From positions 248,001 through 312,000 of the forward strand of contig NC_018216.1 in the NCBI RefSeq assembly GCF_000219625.1: a DNA stretch of 64,000 bases, given 5' to 3'. Below are positions 12,175 to 21,725 of this stretch, piece by piece. Source of the DNA: Zymoseptoria tritici IPO323. Its lineage: Eukaryota > Ascomycota > Dothideomycetes > Mycosphaerellales > Mycosphaerellaceae. A program made the position numbers and the translations under genes. The notes beneath the pieces were generated by a model. The model was not told where the DNA came from. It ran no database searches and was given only the letters and a program-made list of their open reading frames with translations. The stretch's first letter is position 1. Each line of letters begins with the position of its first letter.

Positions 12175-13489
12175 CTACTCCTCGACAGCGGCCTTCTTCG
12201 CTGGACGACCCTTGCGCTTCGCTGGCTTAGGAGCTGGCTTCTCTTCCTCTTCCTCGGCCTCGACCGCAGTGTCAGAAGTAGCAGCCTCCTCGACGCGAGC
12301 TTTCTTGGCTCTGCCCTTCTTCGCAGCTGGCTTCGGCGCTTCCTCGACTTGCTCATCCTCGTCTTCGCTGACCTCCTTCTTCGCCTTCGGCTTGCGGCCT
12401 TTGGTCTTCTTGGCAGGCTCTGCATCTGGCTCGTCGGAAGCTTCAACTTTGGTCTTCTTTGCGGCCTTCTTCTTCAGTGGAGCGGCGTCGGCTTCGTCGT
12501 CATTGGTGTTTGCGGCAGTCTTCTTGCCACGAGCCTTCTTCGGAGCTGCCTTGGTCTCCGCTTCACTGTCGTTGTCGACCGCCTCAGCAGCTGCCTTCTT
12601 GCCACGAGCCTTCTTGGCAGCGGGTTTGCTCGCCGCGGTGTCGTCTTCGCCGTTGGCGTCGGCGGTCGCCTTCTTGCCACGGGCTCTCTTCGACACAGGC
12701 AGGGTCTCCGCTTCTTCGTCATCATCGTCCTCGTCGACATCCGCTGCCTTGCGCTTCTTCGAGCCCTTCTTCTTCTTCTTCGGCTCTTCTTCGTCGTCGT
12801 CCGACTTCAAAGCGTCAGTATTGTTCACGGGATGGAAATCTGCCGGGAGCAACTCACATCTCCGCCCTTGGCCTTCTTCATGGCTTTGGTCATCCGCATG
12901 CCCTGGTTGGGCTTCTGCGGATCGTATCTGTTCATCTCCACGTCCTGTGGGAATAACATGTCAGCGTTACCATTGCGTCAAGCCAAAAGGCACAACTCAC
13001 TCCAGTCCAGTCATCGTCGTCAACGTGACCTTGCTCGAAAGCACGCTCGACTTTCTCCTGCAATGGCGCTGGCAGCTCGTCGTATCCGTCCACCAATTCC
13101 ATGTCACCTCCAGATGTTATCTTCCAGTTGTGGATGACGGACGGAGTAACGCAACCCCAGTGGCGCCACTGTATGAACGTCAGTCACCGGTCCGCGTGAG
13201 GTGGAAGCATGAGAATGTCCAGACGTACCTTCCAGGTCGTGTGTTCTTTGAACTGGACAGTCACACCCTGTCGTAGTTCTCCTTTCTTGATTTTGCTGAA
13301 AATTGAGCGTGAATTGATAACCTCTCGAAAGGACCTCGTGGTATGATGGTGCTTACAGGTTGTTGTCTTGGCAGTACTTGACTGCGCATCCGGCACGATT
13401 CGATGTCGCCAGCTCTGTTCTTCGTCAGTGAATGCCAGCTTTTGCAGTGCTCGTATGGCTGTCGTACCAACGCGATATGCACCAGACAT
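12175..13489 (-). CDS. PARP-type zinc finger protein with basic KARGKK/GRPAKK tail
   Basis: Nuclear DNA-binding protein predicted to recognise DNA breaks or ends through a PARP-type zinc finger. Six minus-strand exons from the ATG at 13489 can be joined; about 345 residues. After a short lead (MSGAYRV) the finger reads AGCAVKYC ... WRHWGC, with paired cysteines in the C-x4-C form common in fungi and a His-x2-Cys closing pair, followed by VTPSVIHNW. The second half, from an exon starting near 12798, alternates acidic runs with basic KxARGKK units (at least three copies), GRKPKAKK, GRAKKARVEE and a final KRKGRPAKK, similar to AT-hook cores. There is no PARP catalytic, WGR or BRCT domain. It shares a 354-bp upstream region with the divergent gene at 13844. 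Confidence 0.8.
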
Positions 13490-13843
13490 GATGGCGGTTG
13501 TTTGTGCTGAAGCTCGCTAGTGGTGGGTATGGTCGTGTGCAGTTGCTCGAGAGTGCTTCAATCTCGCATAGGGTAGACTGACAAATGAGCGTGATGACCG
13601 GACGGATGGAGATGGCGACGAAGTGAAGATGAGGTTGTTCGAGATGGTGAAAGTCGAACGCCTGCCTTGAGGACATGGCCAAGCTTCAGGCAGACGAGCT
13701 CGCGAATTTAAGCTTCCGGACCAGCCCATAGCGCGGTCTGCACGCGAGATCACGCTTCTCTTGCCGAACTTCGACTTCATCATCAACTTTTGCCTCTTCC
13801 CTCCCAGTCCGGTCCTCTTCCTCTAAACAATGCGTACGCCCAA
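13490..13843. promoter_or_regulatory. Shared divergent upstream region
   Basis: The 354 bp between the two divergent ATGs must hold both promoters and 5' UTRs. I see no clear TATA box. A pyrimidine-rich run just before the right-hand ATG (about 13790-13825) is consistent with a fungal 5' UTR. Confidence 0.4.
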
Positions 13844-13847
13844 ATGA
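13830..13847 (+). promoter_or_regulatory. Upstream ORF overlapping the main start codon
   Basis: A five-codon upstream ORF (ATG at 13830, stop TGA at 13845-13847) ends inside the main start codon: the main ATG at 13844 and the uORF stop share ATGA. This arrangement could lower initiation or permit termination-reinitiation at the main ATG, if the transcript starts upstream of 13830. Confidence 0.45.
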
Positions 13848-16822
13848 GAAGATGGATCCAGTTGCGAACGCAATCCACCATCTGGAGGCGGTCGACGTCT
13901 TGCACAGTCCCGTTGGCGAGCCGCCATGTATATCGCTACTCCCAGGAGACCACCACAGATCGTCGGCCACAAAAGCCTGAGCAGTCGCATCGACACCATG
14001 GATCCAAAGCCAAACCGCAGAAGCCGTTTGCTGGCGGCAAGTCTCCCCTGACTGAACATCGATGGTCCGGACGGAATGTGGACGAATTTGTAGCTCTTCT
14101 CGATGGAGCACTGCCTCCGCATCTCCGTAGCCAACAACTTGCATCTCCACAACCTGCTCTGGGAGCCCGTGATGTGGCAGAAGTGCTGCTTGAAGCTCAA
14201 TATCCTTCAGATTCTGAGAGCCAGCCATGCGATCTGCTTCATCATATCGGCTTTGTCCAAGGCAGATGGAGCGCTGCCGTCTGGCTTGTCAAGCGCTTGG
14301 TGGACAAGTTTCCGCTCGAGATCAAGAAGAATCTGTCCTCTACGGAAATGAAGGATCTTTGGGGTGTGGCTGGCCATCTGTTGCATGCTACTGATATTCC
14401 GATAATGCTGGATTTGCCCTTTGTACCTTCACCGAACAAAGGCTCCCCCTCGGTCAAATTGGACGATTTCACAGATGGCCCGTGGAACGATTCGGACATC
14501 GAAAACTACACGGCGCATGATGTGCTTGGACAGATCTGGCGGACGCTCGGCCGCATGACATTGGAATGTGTCGGTGGTGATGTCCGGCCTGAGGTTCTGG
14601 AAATGATCGCATATCTACATCATCGCGAAATCATGCCGATGACAATCTATCATTTCAATCCAGGCCTGGAGAAAACGACCATTCAGCAGCCTCCTCTGAT
14701 CCCCCTACTTTCATCTCGGATCTTGACAGCTCTTTCCGATGCTGCTTGGAATGCAGAGCAAAGACTGGTGGGTGAAACTGCAAAAGCTCGCATCGGCACC
14801 CTCACAGCAGCTCAAGGCCGAGCCAAAGTTCGGATGGAAGGCATTCGTGCGGAGGTCTGGATCGAGCTGGTTCTGTGGTCCTGCTTACACGGCGGCTGGG
14901 TACAGCAGGGTGCGGCAATACTGTACGACATTGTAACCGAAGTCATGTGGAGTCCACTCTCATGGAGGGAATACGAAAAGACACTCCCATCCGTCGATCA
15001 AATGAATGATGGTGACTGGAACGGCTGGGAGTATGCTTTCAAAACGAGACCAACATCTTCGATGTCTTCGATGGACGGACATGCTGGATTCAGTCCGGGT
15101 GTGGAGCAGACGGTGAGCGCCGAGGTTGTGAACGCATACATCGATGCAATTGCAAGTGTTGCCAAAGATTCTTCATCTGGCAATCTCTATGCCAACCTCA
15201 TGCTGCTCCGCAAATTCAAAGCATTTCTCCAAAAAGGGAATCTTGGCTTGAGTTTTGGCTCCTGGGACGGACTCGTTGCGCGGGTATTGGAAGTCGAGCA
15301 AATGGAACCAGAGTTGGACTCGAGTCAAGCCACCAAAGCCGTTGATCTTTCGCCTGGTCTCGGCCAAGGCCTGGAGGACAAGAATTCGCAAGACCTACCA
15401 AAGTACGTCCTCGACAACGGCTCGGCCATGGCGGGCATCTTGCATCGAGCTCTTCAAGGGGCGATCAACCGCGGCGAGACGCATATCGCCCACAAAGTAT
15501 TCTCGGCGTTGCGAAAGCGTGCAGATGCCGACAAATTGACATCGATCACAAGCTTTCTCGAGGGCAGCAGGCCGCTCTTCAAGGCTCTTTCCGCGAACGA
15601 AATTTTCACGAGCAACCTCCCGGGCATCGAATATCCAGGTTTTGAGATGCAGCTTCCAGCAAGTACGCTTGGTCCATTTTTGGCGCTAAATGTGCGGCAA
15701 GATTATTTTGCATACGCGCGGAAGCTCATCTACACCGATGACCTTGACGGAGCAGTGATCCCAGAGTCCATGTATGGAGATCCGTTCATTTCAGGACCAC
15801 TGATTGAATTTGCGGCCAAGACCAACGATCGAGCTCTGCTAATCAAGTTGAAAAGTCACTCATCGGAGGAGACCAGGCCTACCATCCTGGACCTCCACGT
15901 CGATGCCATGCGATGGGATTCTGCGTCCCGCACGTTGGATCATCTGACATCGACCAAGAACGAATGGCACATGTACAGCCTTGCCAACATCGCTTCGAAG
16001 ATTGTCTTTTTGGAAGGCCAAGAATCTAACGACAAAAGCAACGACGAACGGAACCGCAAAGCAGCTCGCCAGCTCTTTGAAAGAGTCTACCGCATGTATT
16101 CGCAATCCTCCAGGACCGCGCTGGTTAGGGCTCAGACCTTGCTCACCATATTCTCAACGATCGACGAGAAGTGCGCCAAGTTCTGCTCTTCCATCGTGCC
16201 GGAGAAAGGATTTCATGACTTTCGGTGCTCAGCGATACCTTTCAATCGATTGCTGAGTGGTGTACTTGCGGTTCACGGCAGCATCGTTGGTCGCCGAGTC
16301 CTGAGCGACCTTTGGCCATCCTGGGCCAGACGTTCAGCGGCGCGCCCGAGCGGAGGCGTCCATAATACGAGACTGGTCATCAAGCCCCCACATGGCTCGC
16401 GCTCCGTTGTGTACGGTAGCCTGCAACCAGATGCGCAAACGATCTTCATGATTCTGAGCCAGGCGATGCAGGAGGCGGACTCGTCAGCGTCTGAGGGCCC
16501 TCAGCCGTCGACTGCGACCGAGGATATGCCTCCCGTCGACGTCTCTCCCCAAGCCGGCGGGCGAGTGCTTGAATCGATTGCGACGCAAGCTCCCATAAGG
16601 CGACCCGACCGTCCGCAATGGCGCATCCTCATGTGGTCTATTGGGGCGCTATGGGAAATCGCCAAGCCGTACCAAGACACCGTCGATATGATTGACGATG
16701 TCCTCGTCAAGCACGGCGGGGAGAGATTCCGCGCAGAGCTGCCGGGACTCGTGCAGAAGATTTATGAGCGCAAGTATAGTAGGCTTGCAGCAGGTCGCAA
16801 AGATGAGCTCGTGAATAACTAG
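13844..16822 (+). CDS. Large predicted mitochondrial protein of unknown function
   Basis: Intronless frame giving 992 residues from the first ATG (MRRWIQLRTQSTIWRRS); the frame is open upstream without an ATG. The N-terminal ~45 residues are rich in Arg, Ser and Thr and lack acids, as in a mitochondrial presequence. The body appears mostly alpha-helical, with repeated hydrophobic helix-like segments, and lacks membrane segments. This is reminiscent of Pezizomycotina-specific mitochondrial gene-expression factors with degenerate helical repeats (PPR-like), but I cannot point to a canonical PPR unit, so function is left open. A uORF overlaps the start codon. The shared upstream region with the PARP-type zinc finger gene may mean co-expression. 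Confidence 0.75.
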   Translation: MRRWIQLRTQSTIWRRSTSCTVPLASRHVYRYSQETTTDRRPQKPEQSHRHHGSKAKPQKPFAGGKSPLTEHRWSGRNVDEFVALLDGALPPHLRSQQLASPQPALGARDVAEVLLEAQYPSDSESQPCDLLHHIGFVQGRWSAAVWLVKRLVDKFPLEIKKNLSSTEMKDLWGVAGHLLHATDIPIMLDLPFVPSPNKGSPSVKLDDFTDGPWNDSDIENYTAHDVLGQIWRTLGRMTLECVGGDVRPEVLEMIAYLHHREIMPMTIYHFNPGLEKTTIQQPPLIPLLSSRILTALSDAAWNAEQRLVGETAKARIGTLTAAQGRAKVRMEGIRAEVWIELVLWSCLHGGWVQQGAAILYDIVTEVMWSPLSWREYEKTLPSVDQMNDGDWNGWEYAFKTRPTSSMSSMDGHAGFSPGVEQTVSAEVVNAYIDAIASVAKDSSSGNLYANLMLLRKFKAFLQKGNLGLSFGSWDGLVARVLEVEQMEPELDSSQATKAVDLSPGLGQGLEDKNSQDLPKYVLDNGSAMAGILHRALQGAINRGETHIAHKVFSALRKRADADKLTSITSFLEGSRPLFKALSANEIFTSNLPGIEYPGFEMQLPASTLGPFLALNVRQDYFAYARKLIYTDDLDGAVIPESMYGDPFISGPLIEFAAKTNDRALLIKLKSHSSEETRPTILDLHVDAMRWDSASRTLDHLTSTKNEWHMYSLANIASKIVFLEGQESNDKSNDERNRKAARQLFERVYRMYSQSSRTALVRAQTLLTIFSTIDEKCAKFCSSIVPEKGFHDFRCSAIPFNRLLSGVLAVHGSIVGRRVLSDLWPSWARRSAARPSGGVHNTRLVIKPPHGSRSVVYGSLQPDAQTIFMILSQAMQEADSSASEGPQPSTATEDMPPVDVSPQAGGRVLESIATQAPIRRPDRPQWRILMWSIGALWEIAKPYQDTVDMIDDVLVKHGGERFRAELPGLVQKIYERKYSRLAAGRKDELVNN

Positions 16823-17169
16823 GCTGCAGGCTCACGTGTGTTGGATACTATGGAATCAGGGCGTCGAGGTGCGCGACGGCATTCCTTTGGGGTTCACGTG
16901 GTTGAGATGCATGACGGGCCATCTTTCGGAACAGGTGTGCCGAGATGGACGGAGGCAATCAGCAGAGCGGCAGACATTGAGTACCAAATCACGACAGATT
17001 TCACGTCACTTACGGTAAAAGATTGACCTTCTGCGACCAGTGCCCCATCATTCTTCGGATTGATCTCCGCATTCTAGATCGTTCATTTCCCGTCTACACT
17101 CATCGAAGTATCCGGGCGAGATTTACAGCAACAACCATCGCATCAAGTCGAACGGCATCTCACAGAACA
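16823..17169. other. Intergenic region
   Basis: 3' flank of the large mitochondrial protein gene. Two short overlapping frames (from 16836 and 16838) show nothing recognisable. Confidence 0.45.
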
Positions 17170-17866
17170 ATGTCGCACACCCGGAGAAGATCCACCCTCC
17201 CCCCACCCTTCACCTCCGACTCCCCCATTGACCTACCTCAACCACCAAGAAGCGTCCGTTCCACCCTCCCCTACCTTTTCCCCAAACGCCCTCAACCCTA
17301 ACCCTAACCGTACTTCCGAAACGAACGATTCCGCTCCCCCTTCGACGCCCAAATCCTCACCTTCCTCATCTTGCACATTTCCCAGATCTCCTTTACCGCC
17401 TGCCTTCCTCCGTTCACGCTTGGAAGGGGAAGTATGCCGATCCGATAGGAGAATGAGTAGGACGAGGCGGGAGGGCGTGGGGAAATCGTGGAGGATATAG
17501 CGAAGAGGGTGTTGAAGGAACAGGTCGGAATCAAAAGGGACTGTACTTGAGGGGAGTCGGTTCGCGCGGGCGTTGAATACGTCTGTTAGTCCAGAGGGGT
17601 TGGGCGGAGAGTATCCTGGTAAATGGAGAATTCGCCTTCAACTCTTCCCAATTTTGTAGACCTGGACGCCACCAACTTGGTTACTCAGTGGCCGAGACGA
17701 GATGATCCTGGCTGACAAGATTCAACAGCTCCCCGCCTCTCCCTCCTCTGGACCGTTTCCTCACTTCCAGCCCTCAAACCAGATGCTGGACGATTACGTC
17801 TGCGAAGAAGCCTTCCGGGCCACGGAAGATGAACTCCTCGAAATTGCCGAAGAGGACATCATCTAG
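17170..17866 (+). pseudogene. Decayed coding sequence interrupted by telomere-like repeats
   Basis: From the ATG at 17170 (MSHTRRRSTLPPPF) one frame keeps protein-like composition to about 17548, but it contains TAA at 17299 and 17305, both inside a CCCTAA repeat, and TAG stops near 17447 and 17459. Between and after the stops the frame reads coherently (YFRNERFRSPFDAQILTF, then EIVEDIAKRVLKEQVGIKRD). A further protein-like block, about 17661-17866, follows an acceptor-like TTTTGTAG and ends at a TAG (17864-17866); it includes GRDEMILADKIQQLP and an acidic EIAEEDII end. I do not recognise the family. This could be a broken gene or chance open sequence; the repeated loss of frame favours a pseudogene. 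Confidence 0.3.
17294..17309. repeat. Interstitial telomere-like repeat (CCCTAA)n
   Basis: Sixteen bases AACCCTAACCCTAACC, about two and a half units of the TTAGGG-type telomere repeat, sit at an internal position. They supply two in-frame TAA codons to the degenerate frame around them. Confidence 0.85.
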
Positions 17867-18594
17867 GGCGTGCAAGACGACATCATGACTGTGTTTGATC
17901 GACATGATGAGAGACGCAAAGATCGTGGAGGCCGTCAATGGTGGTGGACGTGGTTAAGAATCATGTGAACGACGATGGCTTCTTTCGCGAAATGTAATTG
18001 TTTGAAGCAAGCAGACTGGCTGTGTCAGCTCGCTTGTCTTTGACTCAACGTCCTTAGCCCTCTCGGAGATCAGTGCTTGAAGCTTTCACGCACATTAGAA
18101 GTTCACCCGCGTCCGGCCAGTGATGCCGATTTCAACAACGCGTGTCCTTTTCCCTTCCGGCCAGGACCTTTCCTCGACAGCATCATCACTGCTTAGTTGT
18201 GTGTGATGTCACATCAACAGGACCAGGGAGCTCGTTGCTGCCCCGGGAGTTGGGCAGGCATATGCTGGCGATAAGGTTCAGGCTGACGGGCAGACTGGCA
18301 GGGAAGAGCGGAGTGATCGGCATCGGTGTTTGTACGAAGAACAGAAGGCTGCGGGAGTGAGGCGGTGATGGGCACGTGGGAGGGTGATGATCTGAACCGA
18401 GGAATACCACGCAGACTTTGAAATCGTAGGCTTGGTAGAGCAGTAGAGCAGCGGGAGCAGACAGTGGCGTAGCCGGTTCAAGGCAGGAAGAAAGAGCTGC
18501 TTTTAATTCATCAAGATGCCGTATTATCACATTTCTCCTCCCACCCACGAGTACACAATCGTCAAAATTGCTCCTGCAATCATCACATCTCCCT
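17867..18594. other. Intergenic region
   Basis: Contains the 3' flank of the GPI-anchored protein gene. The minus-strand frame at 18186-18740 overlaps the end of that gene and has no recognisable domain; I do not call it. Confidence 0.4.
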
Positions 18595-19566
18595 CTAAAC
18601 AACCCATGCCAAAATCCCAAAGCCAACAGCCGCCACACCGCTGAAAACACCCATACTGCTCGCACCACCCGTACTAACTCCCGGTTTCGCCGACGTCGTC
18701 GCATTCCCGCGGATCCCACTAACCGTCGCTCTCGCACCACCCGGTCCCGTCATGGTGCCCACCAACGTGCCATTCGCAGTAGGAACATAATTCGGTCCCA
18801 AGCTGCCGCTCAACTCGGGACGCACCACCGTCGTCGTGGTCATCGGCGCCGTTGCTTCACCCGGAGTTCCATTTCCGGGAGGAGTTCCAGTGGGTACGCC
18901 TGCCACATGACCGGTAGTTGCAGCGGGTCGGTTGGCGAGTTGACTCTGGCTGGGAAGGAAACCGGCGCAAAGGTGGATTTTCTGGTCGCAGGTGTTGTAC
19001 GCGCACTGATCGTCGCGTTGGCAGGGGGCGTTGAAGGAGCCGCAAGAGGGGATTGTGCCGGAGGTTTGGCCGAAGCAGGCGACGCCTTGCCCGGCGCACT
19101 GGCGGTCGTCGGAGCAGGGTTGGCCGAGTGGGATGGAGTTTGCGGGAGCAGCGATGGGGCTGCCGCCGCCGGGGGCTGGGCCGAGGGTGCCGACGATGAT
19201 GTTGTCGCCGTTGGGGGCGGTGGTGGTTGGCATGGGCTGGTTGGGGATGGGGGAGATGCCGGAGGTGGGCTTGTATTGATTTGGGAGAGGACCGGCGGCG
19301 AGGGAGGCGGGGAGGTTGAGGACTTGGGCGCAGTGGGATGGGCCGTTGGAGTCGTTGTTTTGGCAGGCTTGGTGGAGGCATTCGCATTGGTCGTGGCGGT
19401 TGGAGGGGTTGCTGATGCAGGTGTTGTAGTCGTTTTCGCAGGCTGGGTTGGGGTTGTCGGTTGTCCATTGTGGGACTGCGCCCTTTTGGTCGTCCTTTTG
19501 GCCGTTATCCTTTTGGGCTGAGACGGACATCGCGACCAGGCCGAGGGTGAGGAGTGTGGAACGCAT
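18595..19566 (-). CDS. Secreted cysteine-rich protein, probably GPI-anchored
   Basis: Single-exon gene of 323 residues. Signal peptide MRSTLLTLGLVAMSVSAQ. The first third of the mature protein has a Cys cluster (NPACENDYNTC ... CECLHQAC ... HCAQ), then a Pro/Gly-rich spacer, then a second cluster beginning GQPCSDDRQCAGQGVACF and ending DQKIHLC, which looks like a small disulfide-rich module. A Thr/Pro/Gly-rich region follows, and the C-terminus is hydrophobic (MGVFSGVAAVGFGILAWVV) after small residues (STGGASS), the usual GPI-attachment signature. Expected at the cell surface or wall. Function unknown; the plus-strand frame over 18568-19521 is its shadow. Confidence 0.8.
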   Translation of the reverse strand: MRSTLLTLGLVAMSVSAQKDNGQKDDQKGAVPQWTTDNPNPACENDYNTCISNPSNRHDQCECLHQACQNNDSNGPSHCAQVLNLPASLAAGPLPNQYKPTSGISPIPNQPMPTTTAPNGDNIIVGTLGPAPGGGSPIAAPANSIPLGQPCSDDRQCAGQGVACFGQTSGTIPSCGSFNAPCQRDDQCAYNTCDQKIHLCAGFLPSQSQLANRPAATTGHVAGVPTGTPPGNGTPGEATAPMTTTTVVRPELSGSLGPNYVPTANGTLVGTMTGPGGARATVSGIRGNATTSAKPGVSTGGASSMGVFSGVAAVGFGILAWVV

Positions 19567-20427
19567 GTTGGCGTAGTTGTCCTATAGAATGCCGGTGGTT
19601 TTTTTGGTGGTGGCAGACAGATCGCTTCTACGAAACAATGTCAATGTGGATGAGAGAGGCGAAGAACGAAACGAAAGGAAGACACGCTTACCTTTATAAT
19701 TCAAGTGTGTGAAAATGGTAAGGGTCCCATACCCTTGTTAGAGAGCATTGCCCCAAAAATGTCCCAGCCATTTGACAGGCCTGTGCCTGTTTCACGTCAG
19801 ACATCCGGCTGATCATCTGGGGTTCTCATGCCCGAAATACACCAGCGACATCCTTGAAGTGGTCTGCTTTTTGCTCCGCCTCGGGACACATGTTCGATTA
19901 TGGTCGTCATCATCACCATCATGGCTTGGACTGGCGTTGCCAAAGAAGCGCATGGCCATGCTGTTGAAAAAGTGTACTCAATTCTGATAAGTCGTTGCGG
20001 CAAAGAGAGTGATCAATCTCTTGTTGCCACATCCGAGTCCCTGGTTCTCCACCAGACGTCGCACTGCTTCGGATTTCAAATCTCGTGAAAGTACTGCCAA
20101 TTGCATGTGTTTCAACATGCAGCTCATGCTGAGCCCTCAATGCCGTCCATCAATGGTCGCCAAGATGTCATCGCCGCGAGGTTCGATTGAGTAACCTCGA
20201 TCTGATTACGTTGTGTCTCTGCGTGGCCGATGCAAGTCACCTGAGGCGAACCACGCGTTCTTCCAGGCTGACCTTGCTTGAGAATGGCAGTGAACGCCTT
20301 GGCGGCGTGATGTGACTTCGAGCAGCTTTGTTGATGTCCATCGAACATGAGTATCTCAGCACGATGCCAAGTACTGGTGTCCTGACGAAGTCGTATCTCC
20401 TTGTTGCCGCGTGGACTCAGCCATTGA
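19567..20427. other. Intergenic region
   Basis: Upstream region of the GPI-anchored protein gene and 3' flank of EMC10. Short frames only; nothing supportable. Confidence 0.45.
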
Positions 20428-21067
20428 CTACTCCCCCTTCGTTCCACCCACGACCAGCTGGAACACCAAGAATAGTGCAATGGCCCACCAATACCTGCAA
20501 TACACCATCAGCATCGCCTCATCACGGACACACTGGGCATAGGATGAAGTCCACCCACTTTTGCAAGAACGTCTTCTCCGGCTCCTTGCCTTCCTCTTTG
20601 CCGTCGGCGCTCAGCACGACGGGTTTGTTCAAAGCTGGAACTGGTCCCTTCTTCATCGGCACCACCTCTACTGTGAGGTCACTCTTGCCTGCGCCCTTCC
20701 CTTGACTCACTCCCGGCGCTGTCTTGAATCCAATGTGATATAATTCTCCATCTGGTCCGACGTGTAGTTGCAGTGTTTTTGGGATGTCGGCGGCGAAGTT
20801 GGAGGCAGATGTTGCAATTCCTGACCATGATCCCGATGCATGGTAGAAGCCTACGCGGACGATGTCGTCTTGTGATGTGAATGCGGGTGCATTGTAGCTC
20901 TTCACGGAGGCGTTGGTCGAGGTGTAGCTGACTTGCGCGAGTGTTTGCGGTTTGGAGCCCTCGATGGGCCATGCGAATACGTCGACACTTCGCGATTCCG
21001 AGGAGACCGCGGCTGCGAGGGAGAAGAGGAAGGTCACTGCCAGGCGGAGGATCATGGTGGAGCGCAT
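20428..21067 (-). CDS. EMC10: ER membrane protein complex subunit 10
   Basis: Subunit of the EMC insertase, which places tail-anchored and multipass proteins in the ER membrane. Two minus-strand exons, 21067-20559 and 20494-20428, give 191 residues. Signal peptide MRSTMILRLAVTFLFSLAAAV; the lumenal beta-rich domain starts RSVDVFAWPIEGSKPQTLAQV and contains VRVGFY and LQLHVGPDGELYHIGF; a charged EGKEPEKTFLQK stretch precedes the C-terminal membrane helix KYWWAIALFLVFQLVVGG. The helix appears only after removing the 64-bp intron, which supports both the splice and the family call. An in-frame ATG upstream (21262) is rejected because the true signal peptide starts at 21067. Confidence 0.88.
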
Positions 21068-21725
21068 CGTGGGAACGGGAGGAGTGTATCTTGATGGGGT
21101 CTCTGCCTTGAGACTCAACTTCACTTGGAAGCTCCAATGTCGAGATTCGCTTGGCACTGGTTTCTCCGACTGGAGCAGTTTAGAACTATCCGGAAACCCA
21201 ATGCCAAACAGGGGTCCGCTCAGGCACAAAATCCAAGCCATCAGAAACACACTTGTAAACATTCACTCGAGAGAACACTTTCACGAGCAAAACATTGAAT
21301 CTAGCGTCTGGACGAGTGAATGCTCGAACAGACCACGTGCAACTTTACCTTATTGTCTCCAGCAAGCAATTTTGTAGTACATTTCTGATTCTTCCACCAC
21401 CGTTTCGTCCACTCCACTCCCCTCCAAAACTCCCCGCAGGCCCACAGTTTATGACATCGCCAGAATCACCTTCCGCCGCGCAGCAGACAATCAGCTGTGC
21501 ACAGGGTCCATATCGGATTTTCACGAGCTCCATGCGGTGAAGGCGACACACACACACAACACTTTCTCAACCTTTTCTCCTTCTTGCCTACAACATCCTC
21601 TCTTCTTTTTATACCCACAACCAACAATACCTTCCTCACTCGACACGACCTCACTCAACAATTACCTCAAGACAGTCTTACAACACTCGACACCAGCCCA
21701 CACTCAACCAGCACATCCGCCCAGC
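21068..21725. other. Intergenic region between EMC10 and FGGY kinase genes
   Basis: Divergent upstream region. The right side (about 21540-21720) is pyrimidine- and CA-rich like a long 5' UTR, and the kinase frame is open through it but without kinase likeness. Confidence 0.45.

Noticed and set aside
18568..19521. 317-codon plus-strand frame opposite the GPI-anchored protein
   Set aside because: Gly/Ala/Val-rich shadow; the minus strand has a signal peptide, Cys modules and a GPI signal.
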